Positions 1 to 9,410 of a stretch of DNA of 64,000 nt are shown piece by piece. The stretch spans positions 1,803,001-1,867,000 of the forward strand of contig WPIO01000007.1 of NCBI GenBank assembly GCA_009760855.2, given 5' to 3'. This stretch comes from Cristatella mucedo (Eukaryota > Bryozoa > Phylactolaemata > Cristatellidae). The notes below the pieces were generated by a model. That model searched no databases, was not told the DNA's origin, and saw only the letters and a program-made list of their open reading frames with translations. Numbering within the stretch: the first letter of the stretch is position 1; every line of letters starts with the position of its first letter. The translations under genes and the position numbers were made by a program.

Positions 1-640
1 GGGGCAACGTTACCTCGCTGGCTCGCACCGCCTCACGCTCGTTTCAGCCAGCGGCTCATTCGCTGCTACCTTCTGCTGCTAGCTTGCCTCCTTTGCCTCC
101 AGCCGCTCATGTGCATTGGCATCCAGCCGCTCCTTCGGCCGCTCTTGCGCTATCGCCTTCGTTTACTAGGCCTGTGACACCTGTCGCGTATCCCCTACTG
201 GCGTCTCGCCCGCCTTCTCAGCGGGCGCATCACACAATTCCAGCGTCGCTAACGATCGCTCCTTGCCGCAGTCCACTCCGAAACCATCAGCACCGACACG
301 CTGGCTACAGGCGCTGTCTCACTCTAAATCGGTGCCTCTCTGGTGGATGCCATCGCCTCTCTGGTGGACGCCGCCGCCTCTCTGGCGGACGCCGCCGCCT
401 CTTCGGCGGACGCCACCGCCTCTGCAGGCACAGCCACCGCCTCTCTGTCGGATGCTGCCGTCTCTCTCTTCGCATTGCTGCCTTACGTCTCAGTCTCTCT
501 GGTGGGTGACGCCTCTGCGGACTCTGCCTCCGCTTCTGGGGGCACCGACGCCGTCACTCGGGCCGGCGCCACACCTTTCGCCGTCTTGCTGCCGGTCGCC
601 TTCTTTACACCCTTAAGGTTAAGGTGTTAAGCTATTTAAT
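1..640. other. GC-rich block, possible exon or CpG-rich region
   Basis: This stretch is clearly richer in G+C than the DNA after it. It has long open frames in all three + strand phases (84-509, 263-616, 343-630), which reflects few A/T-rich stop codons and a repeat rather than proven coding. The 343-630 frame is Ala/Ser/Asp-rich. I recognise no domain. It could be the end of an exon or the CpG-rich start of a gene lying to the left of the window. Confidence 0.3.
334..480 (+). repeat. 21-bp minisatellite, about seven units
   Basis: Seven consecutive 21-base units start with gcctct (last unit gtctct) and usually carry ctggtggacgcc or a close variant. They begin at 334, 355, 376, 397, 418, 439 and 460. 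The unit length is a multiple of three, so every frame stays open. In one frame the array reads as a seven-residue Ala-Ser-Leu-x-Asp-Ala type repeat. Confidence 0.7.
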
Positions 641-1082
641 CGGATGCTGGTCACCACGTGTGTAAAAATTGGTGATGGAAGTAAGGGATAATTGCTAAGG
701 ACCCGTAGCTGTCGTGTGATAGTCTCATTGCCTGTGACTTTATTGGCAAACGTTGAGCCTGTATGCTCGAGTTCCTGGCTGGCGTGTTTACGTTAGGAAC
801 TTAATGCGAGAGCCAATCTTTGAACAATTAATTAGCTTTATGCAGAGCCGAACTCCAGGATTCAGGAAAGTTCCATGCTGAACTCTTTCGAATTTTAAAG
901 CCGTTCTTAGCCTTAACTGAGGAAATTAGTGAATAATGTTGTTCTGACCTTACGCGACGTAAAAACAATTTTCACGCCATGGATATCGCGAGGCGGCACA
1001 GGTGGCTTTGCTTCAAATATCAATATTGAGAAGGTTGGTGTGGAGATATTGGTTAATCATAATGTAATGTGAAGTAACGTGT
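641..1082. other. unassigned sequence
   Basis: I see no gene, repeat array or recognisable mobile element here. The last bases (taatgtaatgtgaagtaacg) look like the decayed ACATT-type tail of the LINE-A copy that follows. Confidence 0.4.
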
Positions 1083-2015
1083 CTTCGTCTGTAAATCTAC
1101 AAAGCCACAAAGGCTACGTGGGTGCTACGCAGGAGTAATTTCTGTGGCGCACTCACAGCCTACGAGGCTTTTGGTACGCATTCGGCTACCAACCGACTTC
1201 ATCTCACGCAACAAAGAGAAAGTGAAAAGCATAGCAGAGTCCGGAGAGCAGTTAAGGTGGTGAGTAGAGTGAAAGTAGCGGCTCAGGACCGCTGGAAAGC
1301 GTGTGCTATAGAAGAAAGAATGTGCCGTAGTCGGCAGGAGGAAAGTAGATGTCTGTACGTGAGAATCGTGGAAGTGAATTCCACAGTCTAGGAACTGCAG
1401 AGACAAAGCTTCCGGTGCCAAAGATTTTTAAGGGAATGAATCGAATTGCTAACTTATTGTCGATACAGGACCGAAGGCCACGAATATCCTGAAACTTGTG
1501 CAGCAGAAGTTCAGTTGAGTTCAGAAGGAGCCAAGCCGAGATGGCTGAGCGCCCTGAGGATCAGCCTCAAGGAAGTCTTTGCTATATTATCTGTTAGTTG
1601 ATCGAACGGCTGCCATTCATGTCCTTCCAGCAAAAGAGACGCATGGTCGAACCTCTGGCATTTTTAAACCTTGCCTTGCAGCCTTACTCATCACCACTTC
1701 TCCAGACGCTTAGTCTCTTTATTCGGCGGCCCAGCCGAAATAGAATTGCTCTGATCTGGCCGAGACAGAACCAGGAAGCTAGTTAAATATTTTTCGAGCC
1801 ATCATGGGAGAAAGTTCCTAATCTTGGATAGGAGTCAGAAGTGATGGCTCACTGTGGGAGCTGTCTTCTTGACGAAACTTTCAAAATGTAGGCAGCAGTC
1901 AGAAAGAAGCCACTTAAATTCCGAGCACACAGCAATGGTCGCACAACGGCATTACCTACAAGTAGAGCAAAGTCTTTGAGTCCAGTGACACGCATGGAAT
2001 GTCCAATGAGTAGCA
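1083..2015 (-). mobile_element. LINE-A (CR1/L2-like) 3' fragment, degraded
   Basis: Read on the minus strand, this matches the 3' part of the full-length LINE-A at 28505-31996. The matches include the 3' UTR (ctccacaaagccacaaagg type), the C-terminal region of the polyprotein, and the end of the reverse transcriptase around 1700-2010. The copy is 5'-truncated and carries many stops and small gaps, so it is older than the LINE-A copies with clean target duplications. Confidence 0.7.
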
Positions 2016-3639
2016 GTACTAAAGGTACAGAGGATTGCCGTCTTGAGAAAAAGTTTGAAATATCTACTGACAATTTAACGGCTAGTCCTTGGTCTACAGA
2101 GATCAATGCTGAGAATGTTACGAGGCTAGAAATTGAGTTTGATTGCGAAGAGAGAAGCCATGCACTTACTACGCTTGCTCTAGAAGATGATTAAAGCGAT
2201 TCGATAAGATGAGCAACGAAGCACAAGTGCAAGACAAAGTTAAAGCTCTGTGCATTGAAATCTGGAACCCCAATATACGGCGATAAATTACAATAATTTT
2301 ATCAGAGAGATAGAGAGAGCGTAAAAAAGGCTCCAGTTAACGTGCAGGCGTCTAGTACCTTAGCCTCGAGTGATCACTTGAGGTTTTAATTGGCTCATCC
2401 CTCCCTGAGCTGATTAAAGCTACTCTGGAGCCTTCTACAGTTATAACTTGCTTCTTCGAGACGGATACCGTGATAACTATTGAGGCTATAGACTGTCGAT
2501 CTGACATTTTGAACAGGCTGTTTTTTCTCACCAAAAGCCTACTACAGAGGATGTCTGTACTAAGTAATGCGACCGTAGTCGACCTAGGCTGCATGCCAAC
2601 CGATCAGCCGTGTTTGGGCAATGTTTAGTGTTGCGACGGCGCTTTATGTCGCGTGCCTACGCTGCGAAACGATGGCGAGGAAAAAATGTACATATTGCAG
2701 GCTACGTTGCCGTCGTCGTCGTCGTCCCTCTGTTTTTTGGTGACCTAAGTAAACTTTGTATTCAATGTCTTCGTGACTCCTCCTGCGATGATGATGATGC
2801 CACTGACTTTGCACCCTAGCAAATGTGACGACAAATGTATCTTCGAGTATGCGAATGTCGATCATCGTCGAGCGGTTGTGACCATGCTACTGCTGCTGAA
2901 TCGGCGTGTGGAAAACGCAAATGCACTGGCAACTTAATTGTGTATTGACTTTTCACATTCTGCAGGTCGGTGTGCCCTTCGAACGATACGTTTGACACCG
3001 GACACTTTCCATCGTACCCACAGTCCGTTTAACTGAAGCAAAAGCCATCAAGGCTGGATTGTGAGGCAATGACATTTCTGAGCGTGATAATTCGAAGTCA
3101 CAATTGCTTCTCCGACGCTTCGGGGAGGTCTGCTACTCCATGTTTTGTATGTTGAGATCTTATCATGCATCTGTTATGATAGTGACGCAGCTAAAGGCAC
3201 TCGCCTGTCTTCGCCAAGTGAAGTGCCAGCGGCCAAAAATTGGGAAGTTCTGCCGAGTGTTCTCAAGAAGCCTCGAAGTCCAGCTAGTTTGTGAGACGGC
3301 TTTTTGCAATGAAGCTGAAGACAAAACGGATACAGCGACAACTTTGAAGAAGGCATCTGAAAAATACTCGGTAGTAATTTTTGCTATAGCCTGGCGCAGT
3401 GGCGAAGCCTTACTTGATACCGATACTATTGCTAATTGAGTTAGGTTTTGTATTACGGCCGAGGACGACCTTTATTTAAGGAGAAGGAAGCAAAACGGCG
3501 ATATGCCAATCAAACCAGCCAGACTTTTACTGATATTTTTTATTTGAACTTCCTAAATTTTAACGTCTAATAACCAAATATGTAACCTTGACCTAAGCCA
3601 GGTAATAACGTCCTGCTGCCCGTCAGTCCTGAGCCCGAG
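2016..3639. other. unassigned sequence with one 111-codon ORF
   Basis: I recognise no element here. A + strand frame at 3104-3439 is open for 111 codons. It is Cys-rich near its start and contains a run of acidic residues and Thr, but it matches no family I know and has no convincing splice context. A (cgt)n-like run lies at 2712-2727. Base composition is ordinary compared with the AT-rich block that follows. Confidence 0.3.
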
Positions 3640-3822
3640 CTAACTTCCGTCTCGCAGTTTTCCATGCTCAAGCCAGCGGTTCGGCTCGTCAATATGTGTT
3701 TTAATAGGATTAGTATTTCCAGTTATAATAAATGCATATCCTTCTTTACTTGCTTGACTAGATTTTCTAATACATTCAACACTCTTAAATATATAATTAA
3801 CACTTTTTAATAAATCACTCAT
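3640..3822 (-). pseudogene. Polinton hypothetical ORF, 60 codons
   Basis: A 60-codon frame starts at 3822 and overlaps the stop of the upstream frame by four bases (ATGA type), which suggests translation coupling or tight viral packing. The N-terminal two thirds is AT-rich like the rest of the fossil. The C-terminal third runs into GC-richer sequence, so the left breakpoint may lie inside the frame near 3690. I do not recognise a domain. Confidence 0.4.
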
Positions 3823-4970
3823 TTATATCTATTATATAAAAGTTTGTTTATCTTTGCATAATAAGACTTTGGAACTTTTGTAGATCTAGCAAGATAATGT
3901 ACGGCAGCACTAATAGAAATTACAACTATATTTCCAGCAGCAAGTTCACGCAACTGTAAATCTATCTTATCAAAAACTTCTTTTTCACTACTTACAACTA
4001 ATGGAATTACTTCTAATCCTTGACCTACTGCTTCTTGTTTAAACTTTGGTTTAAGATACTCCAAAATTGTTTCTACTGTTTCTGTTCTTTTTTTTCTTTG
4101 AATATAATTCTGTAAAGACGTTGAAAAGAGCACCATTAGATTTCTTTTTTCTTTTTTCATTGAAATTTTAATAAGATCTCTTACAGCACCAGATAAATTA
4201 TCTTTAGTAACAAGTTCGGGAAGAATATCTTTATCAGTCATTGGTATAAGGACAACAGGAGCAGCAGCAATTGCAAGAGGTTTATCTTCTTTTATTTCTT
4301 CTATGCTTGCTTTTTTTCCTTATTCGCGTACCAGTAGAAGGATTAACATTACAATTACTAGCAATGAATTTTCGAGTTTCTTTAAGATATATCATTGTTT
4401 CATCATTACATGCATTTGTAATTGCTTCGTTAATTATATAAAGAGATTTTTTAGGATCTCCTTTATTGAATGAATCAACTGGTCTCTTAAAGGCTCTTGA
4501 AATATCTTATGTTGATTTTTCTTCTATTGACTTTTGTGCTTGATCTAATACTTTTTTATTTCTTCTTTATATTCCAATACATTTTTCAATTGAACTTTAT
4601 TTTCTGAATTTATAGTTTCTATCAAACCTTTTAGTTTATCTCCATACTCAAACACAGCAAAACCTAATACTTTTTTCATTTCTTCACTTCTATTCATTTC
4701 CATAGCAAGATTGTGTCTAACTTGTTTTAGTTTATCAATTGCAACATTACCTAAATTATCTTTTGGTTTTTCTATAGCACGCTCATTTAATTCATGTTCT
4801 ACTCCATCTCTCGCAACCATTTCAGCTTCAATTCATTGTTTTTCTTGACTGTTATCAAGTATAGTAGCAACACATCAACATTCTAAGTTAGCAAGTTTAT
4901 TTTACAATGCTAGTGCTTCTCGAACACTTCCTCTGTAAGACTTGTTTTTTACTTGTGTATAACTTTCCAT
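3819..4970 (-). pseudogene. Polinton unknown protein, broken, about 380 codons
   Basis: A minus-strand coding trace begins with ATG at 4970, 18 bases after the stop of the packaging ATPase gene, and ends at 3819. It is interrupted by one TAA and two TGA codons in its first 50 codons, a frameshift near 4545, further damage near 4510 and a frameshift near 4315. The longest open pieces are 4545-4820 and 3819-4241. The product is rich in Lys, Glu and Leu with coiled-coil-like stretches. It has an Ala/Val/Ile-rich hydrophobic segment just before position 4240 and a conserved-looking C-terminus ending in basic residues. The position next to the ATPase suggests a virion or assembly protein, but I cannot assign a family. 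Confidence 0.55.
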
Positions 4971-4988
4971 TAATCATTCCTATATCTA

Positions 4989-5656
4989 TTAAGTATTAAA
5001 AATAGTTATTAATTGTTTTCCTGTACTATCAACAGACCAAAATCTTTCTTCCGATTCAGTTTTAGTCAAATCAATAACACAATACCCAAATCTATTTCTA
5101 GTACAAGAGTTAAGCCATTCTTTGAACTTTCTTCATCTATATCACCAACATTTACATCACGAATATATTTAATATCTGCAGCACTTTATTTAAAGATTAT
5201 AACCATGTTTGTATTGTTTCTTATTTTTCTTCTAGGAATATTAGTAAATCCTTGAGCAAGATAAAATATATTCAATCCTTTATGTCTTCCACGTGAAAAT
5301 AATCCAAGATTTTGATTGATCTTCTGTCAATAAATCATCTAGTACAACAACATTCTAACAACTCTTATAAGAATCAACTCCTGGCATACTATCAGCATCA
5401 TTAACCCAAGAATATGAACGATTTTCTTTAGTCATTGACATAAGACTACGATATAAATTTTGATCTAAACTTGAAGCAATGATTGTTCAAGTATCATAAT
5501 TTAACTTACCATAAACATCCAATTCATTATTAACTGTGATTAGCCTGGTCCACTTGGTCCAAGCACTAATGCTGTAATAGGAACTTTAGGTAATGGTTCT
5601 TTATGTCCAGTATCAACATCTTGTCCGAAATTAAAAGCTCTAACTCTCAGCAACAT
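4989..5656 (-). pseudogene. Polinton FtsK/HerA-type genome-packaging ATPase
   Basis: ATG at 5656 opens the frame and TAA at 4991-4989 closes it, about 222 codons, the usual size for Polinton packaging ATPases. In this family the enzyme pumps the linear genome into capsids. Visible marks are an N-terminal RAFNFGQDV block, a Walker A loop (LGPSGPG followed by a stop where Lys is expected), a Walker B strand (VVVLDD), and the arginine-bearing RGRHKGLNIFYLAQ and RNNTNMVIIFK blocks. Breaks include the TAA in the Walker A loop, a frameshift just after it, in-frame TGA, TAG and TAA codons and another frameshift after Walker B. The gene is dead. It diverges from the DUF5679 gene with only 19 bases between the two ATGs. 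Confidence 0.85.
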
Positions 5657-5675
5657 TTCCTATTTTATTAGAGAT

Positions 5676-5999
5676 ATGGAAATTTATTGCTTGAAGTGTA
5701 AAAAACCAACTGCTACAATTCATGAAGAATATGTTAAAGTAGATAGTACAAAATGATTAAGAGGCATGGTAAAAATTATGTGTACTATTTTTGGAAGTAA
5801 GAAATTAAATTTTTTTAGACTAAGAAGTGGTGAAGGCGTTTTATTACATGGTAAAAAAGAAGCAAGAGTTTTATCACATGGCAAGAAAGGAAAAAGAGTT
5901 TAATCTCATGGCGAGAAACTTGGTTCTTGTACAGGAGATACACAAAAAATACTTGCTGAATTAAAAAAGACTATCGTCAAACTAAAAAAAGTAAAATAA
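5676..5999 (+). pseudogene. DUF5679 zinc-ribbon protein, two internal stops
   Basis: The frame from ATG 5676 to TAA 5997-5999 is 107 codons plus stop and keeps phase throughout, broken only by a TGA and a TAA. The N-terminus (MEIYCLKCKKPT) is the first half of a DUF5679 zinc ribbon, a small domain common in Polintons, adintoviruses and giant viruses with unknown function. The second Cys pair is damaged: MCTIFGSKK has Phe where the second Cys should be. The middle carries an 11-residue repeat with the core VLxHGKK, seen three times. The C-terminus is Lys-rich. Loss of the Cys and the two stops say it is non-functional. Confidence 0.8.
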
Positions 6000-6004
6000 A
6001 CTCC

Positions 6005-6393
6005 ACTAACGCATCTAGAAATAAATAATTATATAAAGATTTAGATACACAAACTTTAAAGGCGTCTTTGCGAGAGATGAACTATTAAAATCACTAGAAA
6101 ACGAATGTCTTATTTTTAATACAGGAGAATCAGATCTTGCAATATAATATTGGGTAGCACTTAAAAAGCAAGAAAAACTATGTTTTTACTTTGATTCATT
6201 CGGTGCTCTACCAAAACCAGAAGTAATACATTTTTTGGTTTGATACCAACCTTTCAAACATTTATGCTACAAGAATACAAACAGATTGTGGAAGAAGAGG
6301 TATAATCTTTCTAAAACTAATGCAAGAAACAGATTTTGGAACGACAATGCAATTATTATTTTACTTTAAACAATTTCTTTTCCATATATAGAA
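6005..6393 (+). pseudogene. adenain-like cysteine protease, broken
   Basis: The coding trace has the order of motifs expected of Polinton and adenovirus maturation proteases: an N-terminal GVFARDEL block, an aromatic-YWVAL segment around the catalytic His position, YFDSFG with the acidic catalytic residue, and after a frameshift the TDCG motif with the nucleophilic Cys. In the family this enzyme cleaves capsid and core precursors during virion maturation. Here the residue before WVAL is Tyr instead of His. It is preceded by an in-frame TAA, a TGA lies about 30 codons later, and the Cys block is in another frame. The gene sits 5 bases after the DUF5679 stop. Confidence 0.8.
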
Positions 6394-6876
6394 ATGGATA
6401 ATAAAAGATTTGTTATACTTGAAAATTCTTCAGTTATCATCCCAAAAGGAAAATCATCTCGTGTTCATATTGAGGAGAAAATTACTAAAGATTCTAAACC
6501 TTAATTCAATGCATGGATCTATATCAGTGAAGATATGAGACTAGCTCTAGAAGATATTGTCAATAGGGCAAGTATGAAACTTGAATACAGGGAATATGAT
6601 TTGTCTCAACGATCAACTATTGGAGTAAGACTTGACTTGGGTAGTAAACAAAGTACATTCGTTGACCATAAGAACAAACAACTAAAGTTTAGTAGTATTG
6701 CTAATGTAATTCAAAAACTTAGTAATGATTTTGCTATTACAGGAATTCTTGATGGAAGTTATGTAACTAAAGATTGATATAATTCTGAAGAGAGACTTAT
6801 TATTAGATTAAAACTATATCAAGTTAAAGTATATAGTGTTTTTATGCGAAGTGAATTCAATCCAGCTGATTATTAG
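6394..6876 (+). pseudogene. Polinton unknown protein, 160 codons, two stops
   Basis: ATG at 6394 and TAG at 6874-6876 bound a frame that keeps phase for 160 codons, interrupted only by TAA at 6502-6504 and TGA at 6775-6777. The start lies directly after the protease trace. The middle has several segments that look like beta strands with alternating hydrophobic residues, and charged loops. I do not recognise the family. The conserved position after the protease and the good frame retention suggest a structural or accessory virion protein. Confidence 0.6.
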
Positions 6877-6934
6877 ATATAGAAAACAAAACACTAAACA
6901 CAGAGACATATAAAACAATAATAAAAAAATTAGA

Positions 6935-7711
6935 TTAGTTAAATTGTTTACATTTTTTTCTTGTGATATCTAACATTCTATCAAAGATTCCACGAACATT
7001 AATTTTAATTTTATTTAGACTAGCAGGACTTGATACTTTATCTTTTAGAAAGTCAGTTGCAAATGAATCATTCAACATACCACCAATACCTAAACCCAGT
7101 TTTGCTTTTGCCATTGTTACAGCTGTGACAGTTTTTACATCGCTGAACATAATCTGGTTGCCTGGGATCAAGAGTAATACGTTTAGCAGATTCAGCAAGT
7201 ACAAGATCAGATAAACTCCTTATTTCAATTCTTTCTGGTTCACTCATTGATGAAGTTTGTGTATAATCATGATCATAAATTAAAGCCTGTTTATCTAAAT
7301 CATTAATACCACCATATCCTTGTTTTATTCGTTTATTGAAATGTGTTCCTGGACCCACATAAGAATATTTACCAGTACTATTGAATGAACCATTTGGAAC
7401 GAATTCAGATTTTACGTTTGATAGGAGTTTCATATGCATTTCGCGATTTCCAGTAAGTTTGTTTATGAAATCCACTATACCAGAGCCTTTCTTTCAATTT
7501 TGCTTTAATTTTATAAAGAAAGATTCAATTGCAAGCCAATACCTTTTGCTTTACATTTTTTTATTCTTGCATGTTGAGTCTTTGTAACAAAGATTGGAAC
7601 AGTTTCTGATAAGTCTGAACGTTTTAAGCGAATTTAAATTGGTTCTGTCGAGTTATTTATTTGATTTACTTGATGGTCCGACAGAGTTAGTTTTGCTTCA
7701 CGATAACTCAT
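6935..7711 (-). pseudogene. core protein with phospholipase A2 domain, broken
   Basis: ATG at 7711 opens the trace and TAA at 6937-6935 closes it. The N-terminal third has the IRLKRSDL and VTKTQHARIKK blocks typical of adintovirus/Polinton core proteins. After a frameshift near 7510 and a TGA near 7495 comes a phospholipase A2 domain with a calcium-loop YVGPGTHF and the catalytic YDHDYTQ (His-Asp pair). Enzymes of this type in parvoviruses open endosomal membranes during entry. That role here is inference from homology. A second frameshift near 7140 precedes a C-terminal Gly/Met-rich and basic tail. All breaks leave it non-functional. Confidence 0.8.
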
Positions 7712-7859
7712 TCTATATAAATTTATTTCTTTAAAATAGTTTAAAAGTACTTTATAGAAAATATCTTTTTATGAAGTTTGTACTAGTAGAATTGACGAGT
7801 CTTCTGTATTGAGATAACGTCTTAATTAGTCATTAGCACACAATCCTTAGAGTGAAACA
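7712..7859. other. spacer inside the Polinton fossil
   Basis: This AT-rich gap lies between the start of the phospholipase gene and the first recognisable bases of the HNH-AP2 trace. No motif is visible. In intact elements such gaps hold divergent promoters. Confidence 0.35.
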
Positions 7860-8330
7860 TTTACGCATAAAGCTAATCGTAGTGAAATGACTCCTGGTGA
7901 TTTTGCAGGAACAATAAAAAAAATGGATATAGACACATACAAATAGAGAAAAAATATCAAGCTCATCGTTCGGCTTGGCTTATTTTTTTACAAAGAAATG
8001 CCAATTTTTGAGATATATCACATACATTTGGACAAATCTGATAACATAATTAGTAATTTAAGATAAGCAACTCATTCTGAAAACAATTGAAATAAAGAAG
8101 AACGAAAGAATCTATCATATGATTTTATTTGAGTCTTTTTTGATAAAAGAGCAAACAAAAATAAGGCCTACATTAGAGTAGATGGAGATAAAAAACATCT
8201 TGGTCTATTTGACAATCAAGAAGATGCGGCTTATGCTCATGATATGACAGCAATTCGCCTAAAGATTGAATTTGCACGACTAAACTTTACTTACAATTAG
8301 ACAGAAGATAATAAACTAGTTCGTCATACT
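7860..8330 (+). pseudogene. HNH-AP2 homing-type endonuclease, broken
   Basis: The trace has the order of an HNH-AP2 protein: a GDFAGTI block, YRHIQIEKKYQAHRSAW, an HNH-type HIHLDKSDNIISNLR block with the metal-binding His, then an AP2-like DNA-binding module (YIRVDGDKKHLGLFD followed by AYAHDMTAIRLK and FARLNF). Such proteins are mobile site-specific endonucleases frequent in phages, chloroplast introns and large DNA viruses. They cut DNA and copy themselves by homing. Breaks are at least two frameshifts in the first half, a TAA, and two TGA codons before the AP2 part. The AP2 half is the best preserved. It is unusual in the Polinton gene set I know. Confidence 0.75.
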
Positions 8331-8335
8331 GACTA

Positions 8336-8750
8336 CTAATTCTTACATCTGCGTTTCACCTTATCACGTAAGCGTATCATTTCATTATAAATTTGTTCTT
8401 GTGTTGCTCCTCTAGAAAAAAGATTGGCTAGTAACATCACACTTTCACTTTTATAATTACATTATTTTTTGCCGCCAACTCTACTACACTCTACTTTCTT
8501 AATATCTCTCTTTAAATCTTCAGAATATGAGACTCCTTTCTTCTTTTATATATTCTAATCTGTTTTTTACTTCCGAATTTTGTACTTTTTCTGATAAATC
8601 AATATCAACACCTTTATATAATATTTCTACCATGTTTCTAATATCTGTAATAGCATTCTTTAATCTTTCACTTTGAAGTGATAAAACATTCATTCGTTGC
8701 TCATTTGTATCCATTTTTTGTGCATGGGATGTAAACATTGTTTCGTCCAC
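8336..8750 (-). pseudogene. Polinton coiled-coil protein, broken
   Basis: The frame starts at 8750 and is open to 8520. After a frameshift it continues to TAG at 8338-8336, with one further TAA. The product is about 135 residues, charged, with heptad-like Leu/Ile/Met spacing in the first half (for example SLQSERLKNAITDIRNM) and a basic C-terminal tail. I recognise no family. The upstream neighbour encodes a membrane-spanning protein, and the two frames are 11 bases apart. Confidence 0.5.
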
Positions 8751-8761
8751 TATTTTCTTAA

Positions 8762-8955
8762 CTAAACATTTTCAACTGCTACTGTTATACTTACTGCTAA
8801 TCCAACCGTACCAATTATAATAGCAATACTAGCAATTATAGTTGGAATAGCGGGCAATATTCCACCAGATCTAACTTCTAAGAAATTCTTTTTCCATTCT
8901 ATTGGATCTAAATTTGTTGCGTCACAAGAAACTGGCAACTCCTCTACCTTTTTTA
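8762..8955 (-). pseudogene. Polinton small membrane protein
   Basis: About 63 codons end at TAG 8764-8762. The C-terminal half is a strong transmembrane segment, Ile/Ala/Val-rich, beginning with the residues LPAIPTIIASIAII. The N-terminal part is polar and contains a single Cys. No in-frame ATG is seen, so the start is lost or lies behind a frameshift. Small hydrophobic virion proteins are common in this element class, but I cannot name this one. Confidence 0.5.
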
Positions 8956-8979
8956 TTCTTCATTTATATAAGTAATAGA

Positions 8980-9410
8980 AAAAGTAACTAGGATTAATGG
9001 AAATGTTTATACTGATCTTGATGCAAACTGAAATAGAGTAAATAGCTTGGGCTTTCCTGCTAGTGATGGTGATGCATATAGATTGAATTATGTTCTTAGT
9101 TCAAATGTTGGTGGTAGTGTCATTTCTAATGCTACAGGAGAGTTAGCAGCTTTATCAACTTTATCTAATTTTCTATCAAAGAGTGGCGCAAAATGATGTC
9201 ACAAATGAATTGTAAGAATGCTATTGGTATATCAGGTAATTCTGCTGATGATACTGTTTCTAGTGACTTGAGACTTTATAAAGTAATAAACTATGGATTA
9301 TTGAAAAGTATGGCATAAGTGTTTCAAGGTAATGCTAATGCAAGCAAGAATATGGTAAATAAGAATATTATAAACTTAAAAGATTCTGATGTAGTATCAC
9401 AACAATAGGT
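8980..9410 (+). pseudogene. fibre/tail-like repeat protein, fragment
   Basis: The trace contains RVNSLGFPASDGDAY followed by a short spacer, the motif of phage and viral fibre or collar repeats (I-x-N-L-x-x-P-x-x-D-x-D-A-x-x-K-x-Y-V). Downstream text is rich in Ser, Asn and Gly. In-frame TGA occurs in the first repeat and twice near 9194-9210, then the phase changes, with a TAA near 9317 and TAG near 9408. A host-attachment role is inferred from the motif only. The fossil ends about 20 bases after the trace. Confidence 0.5.
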
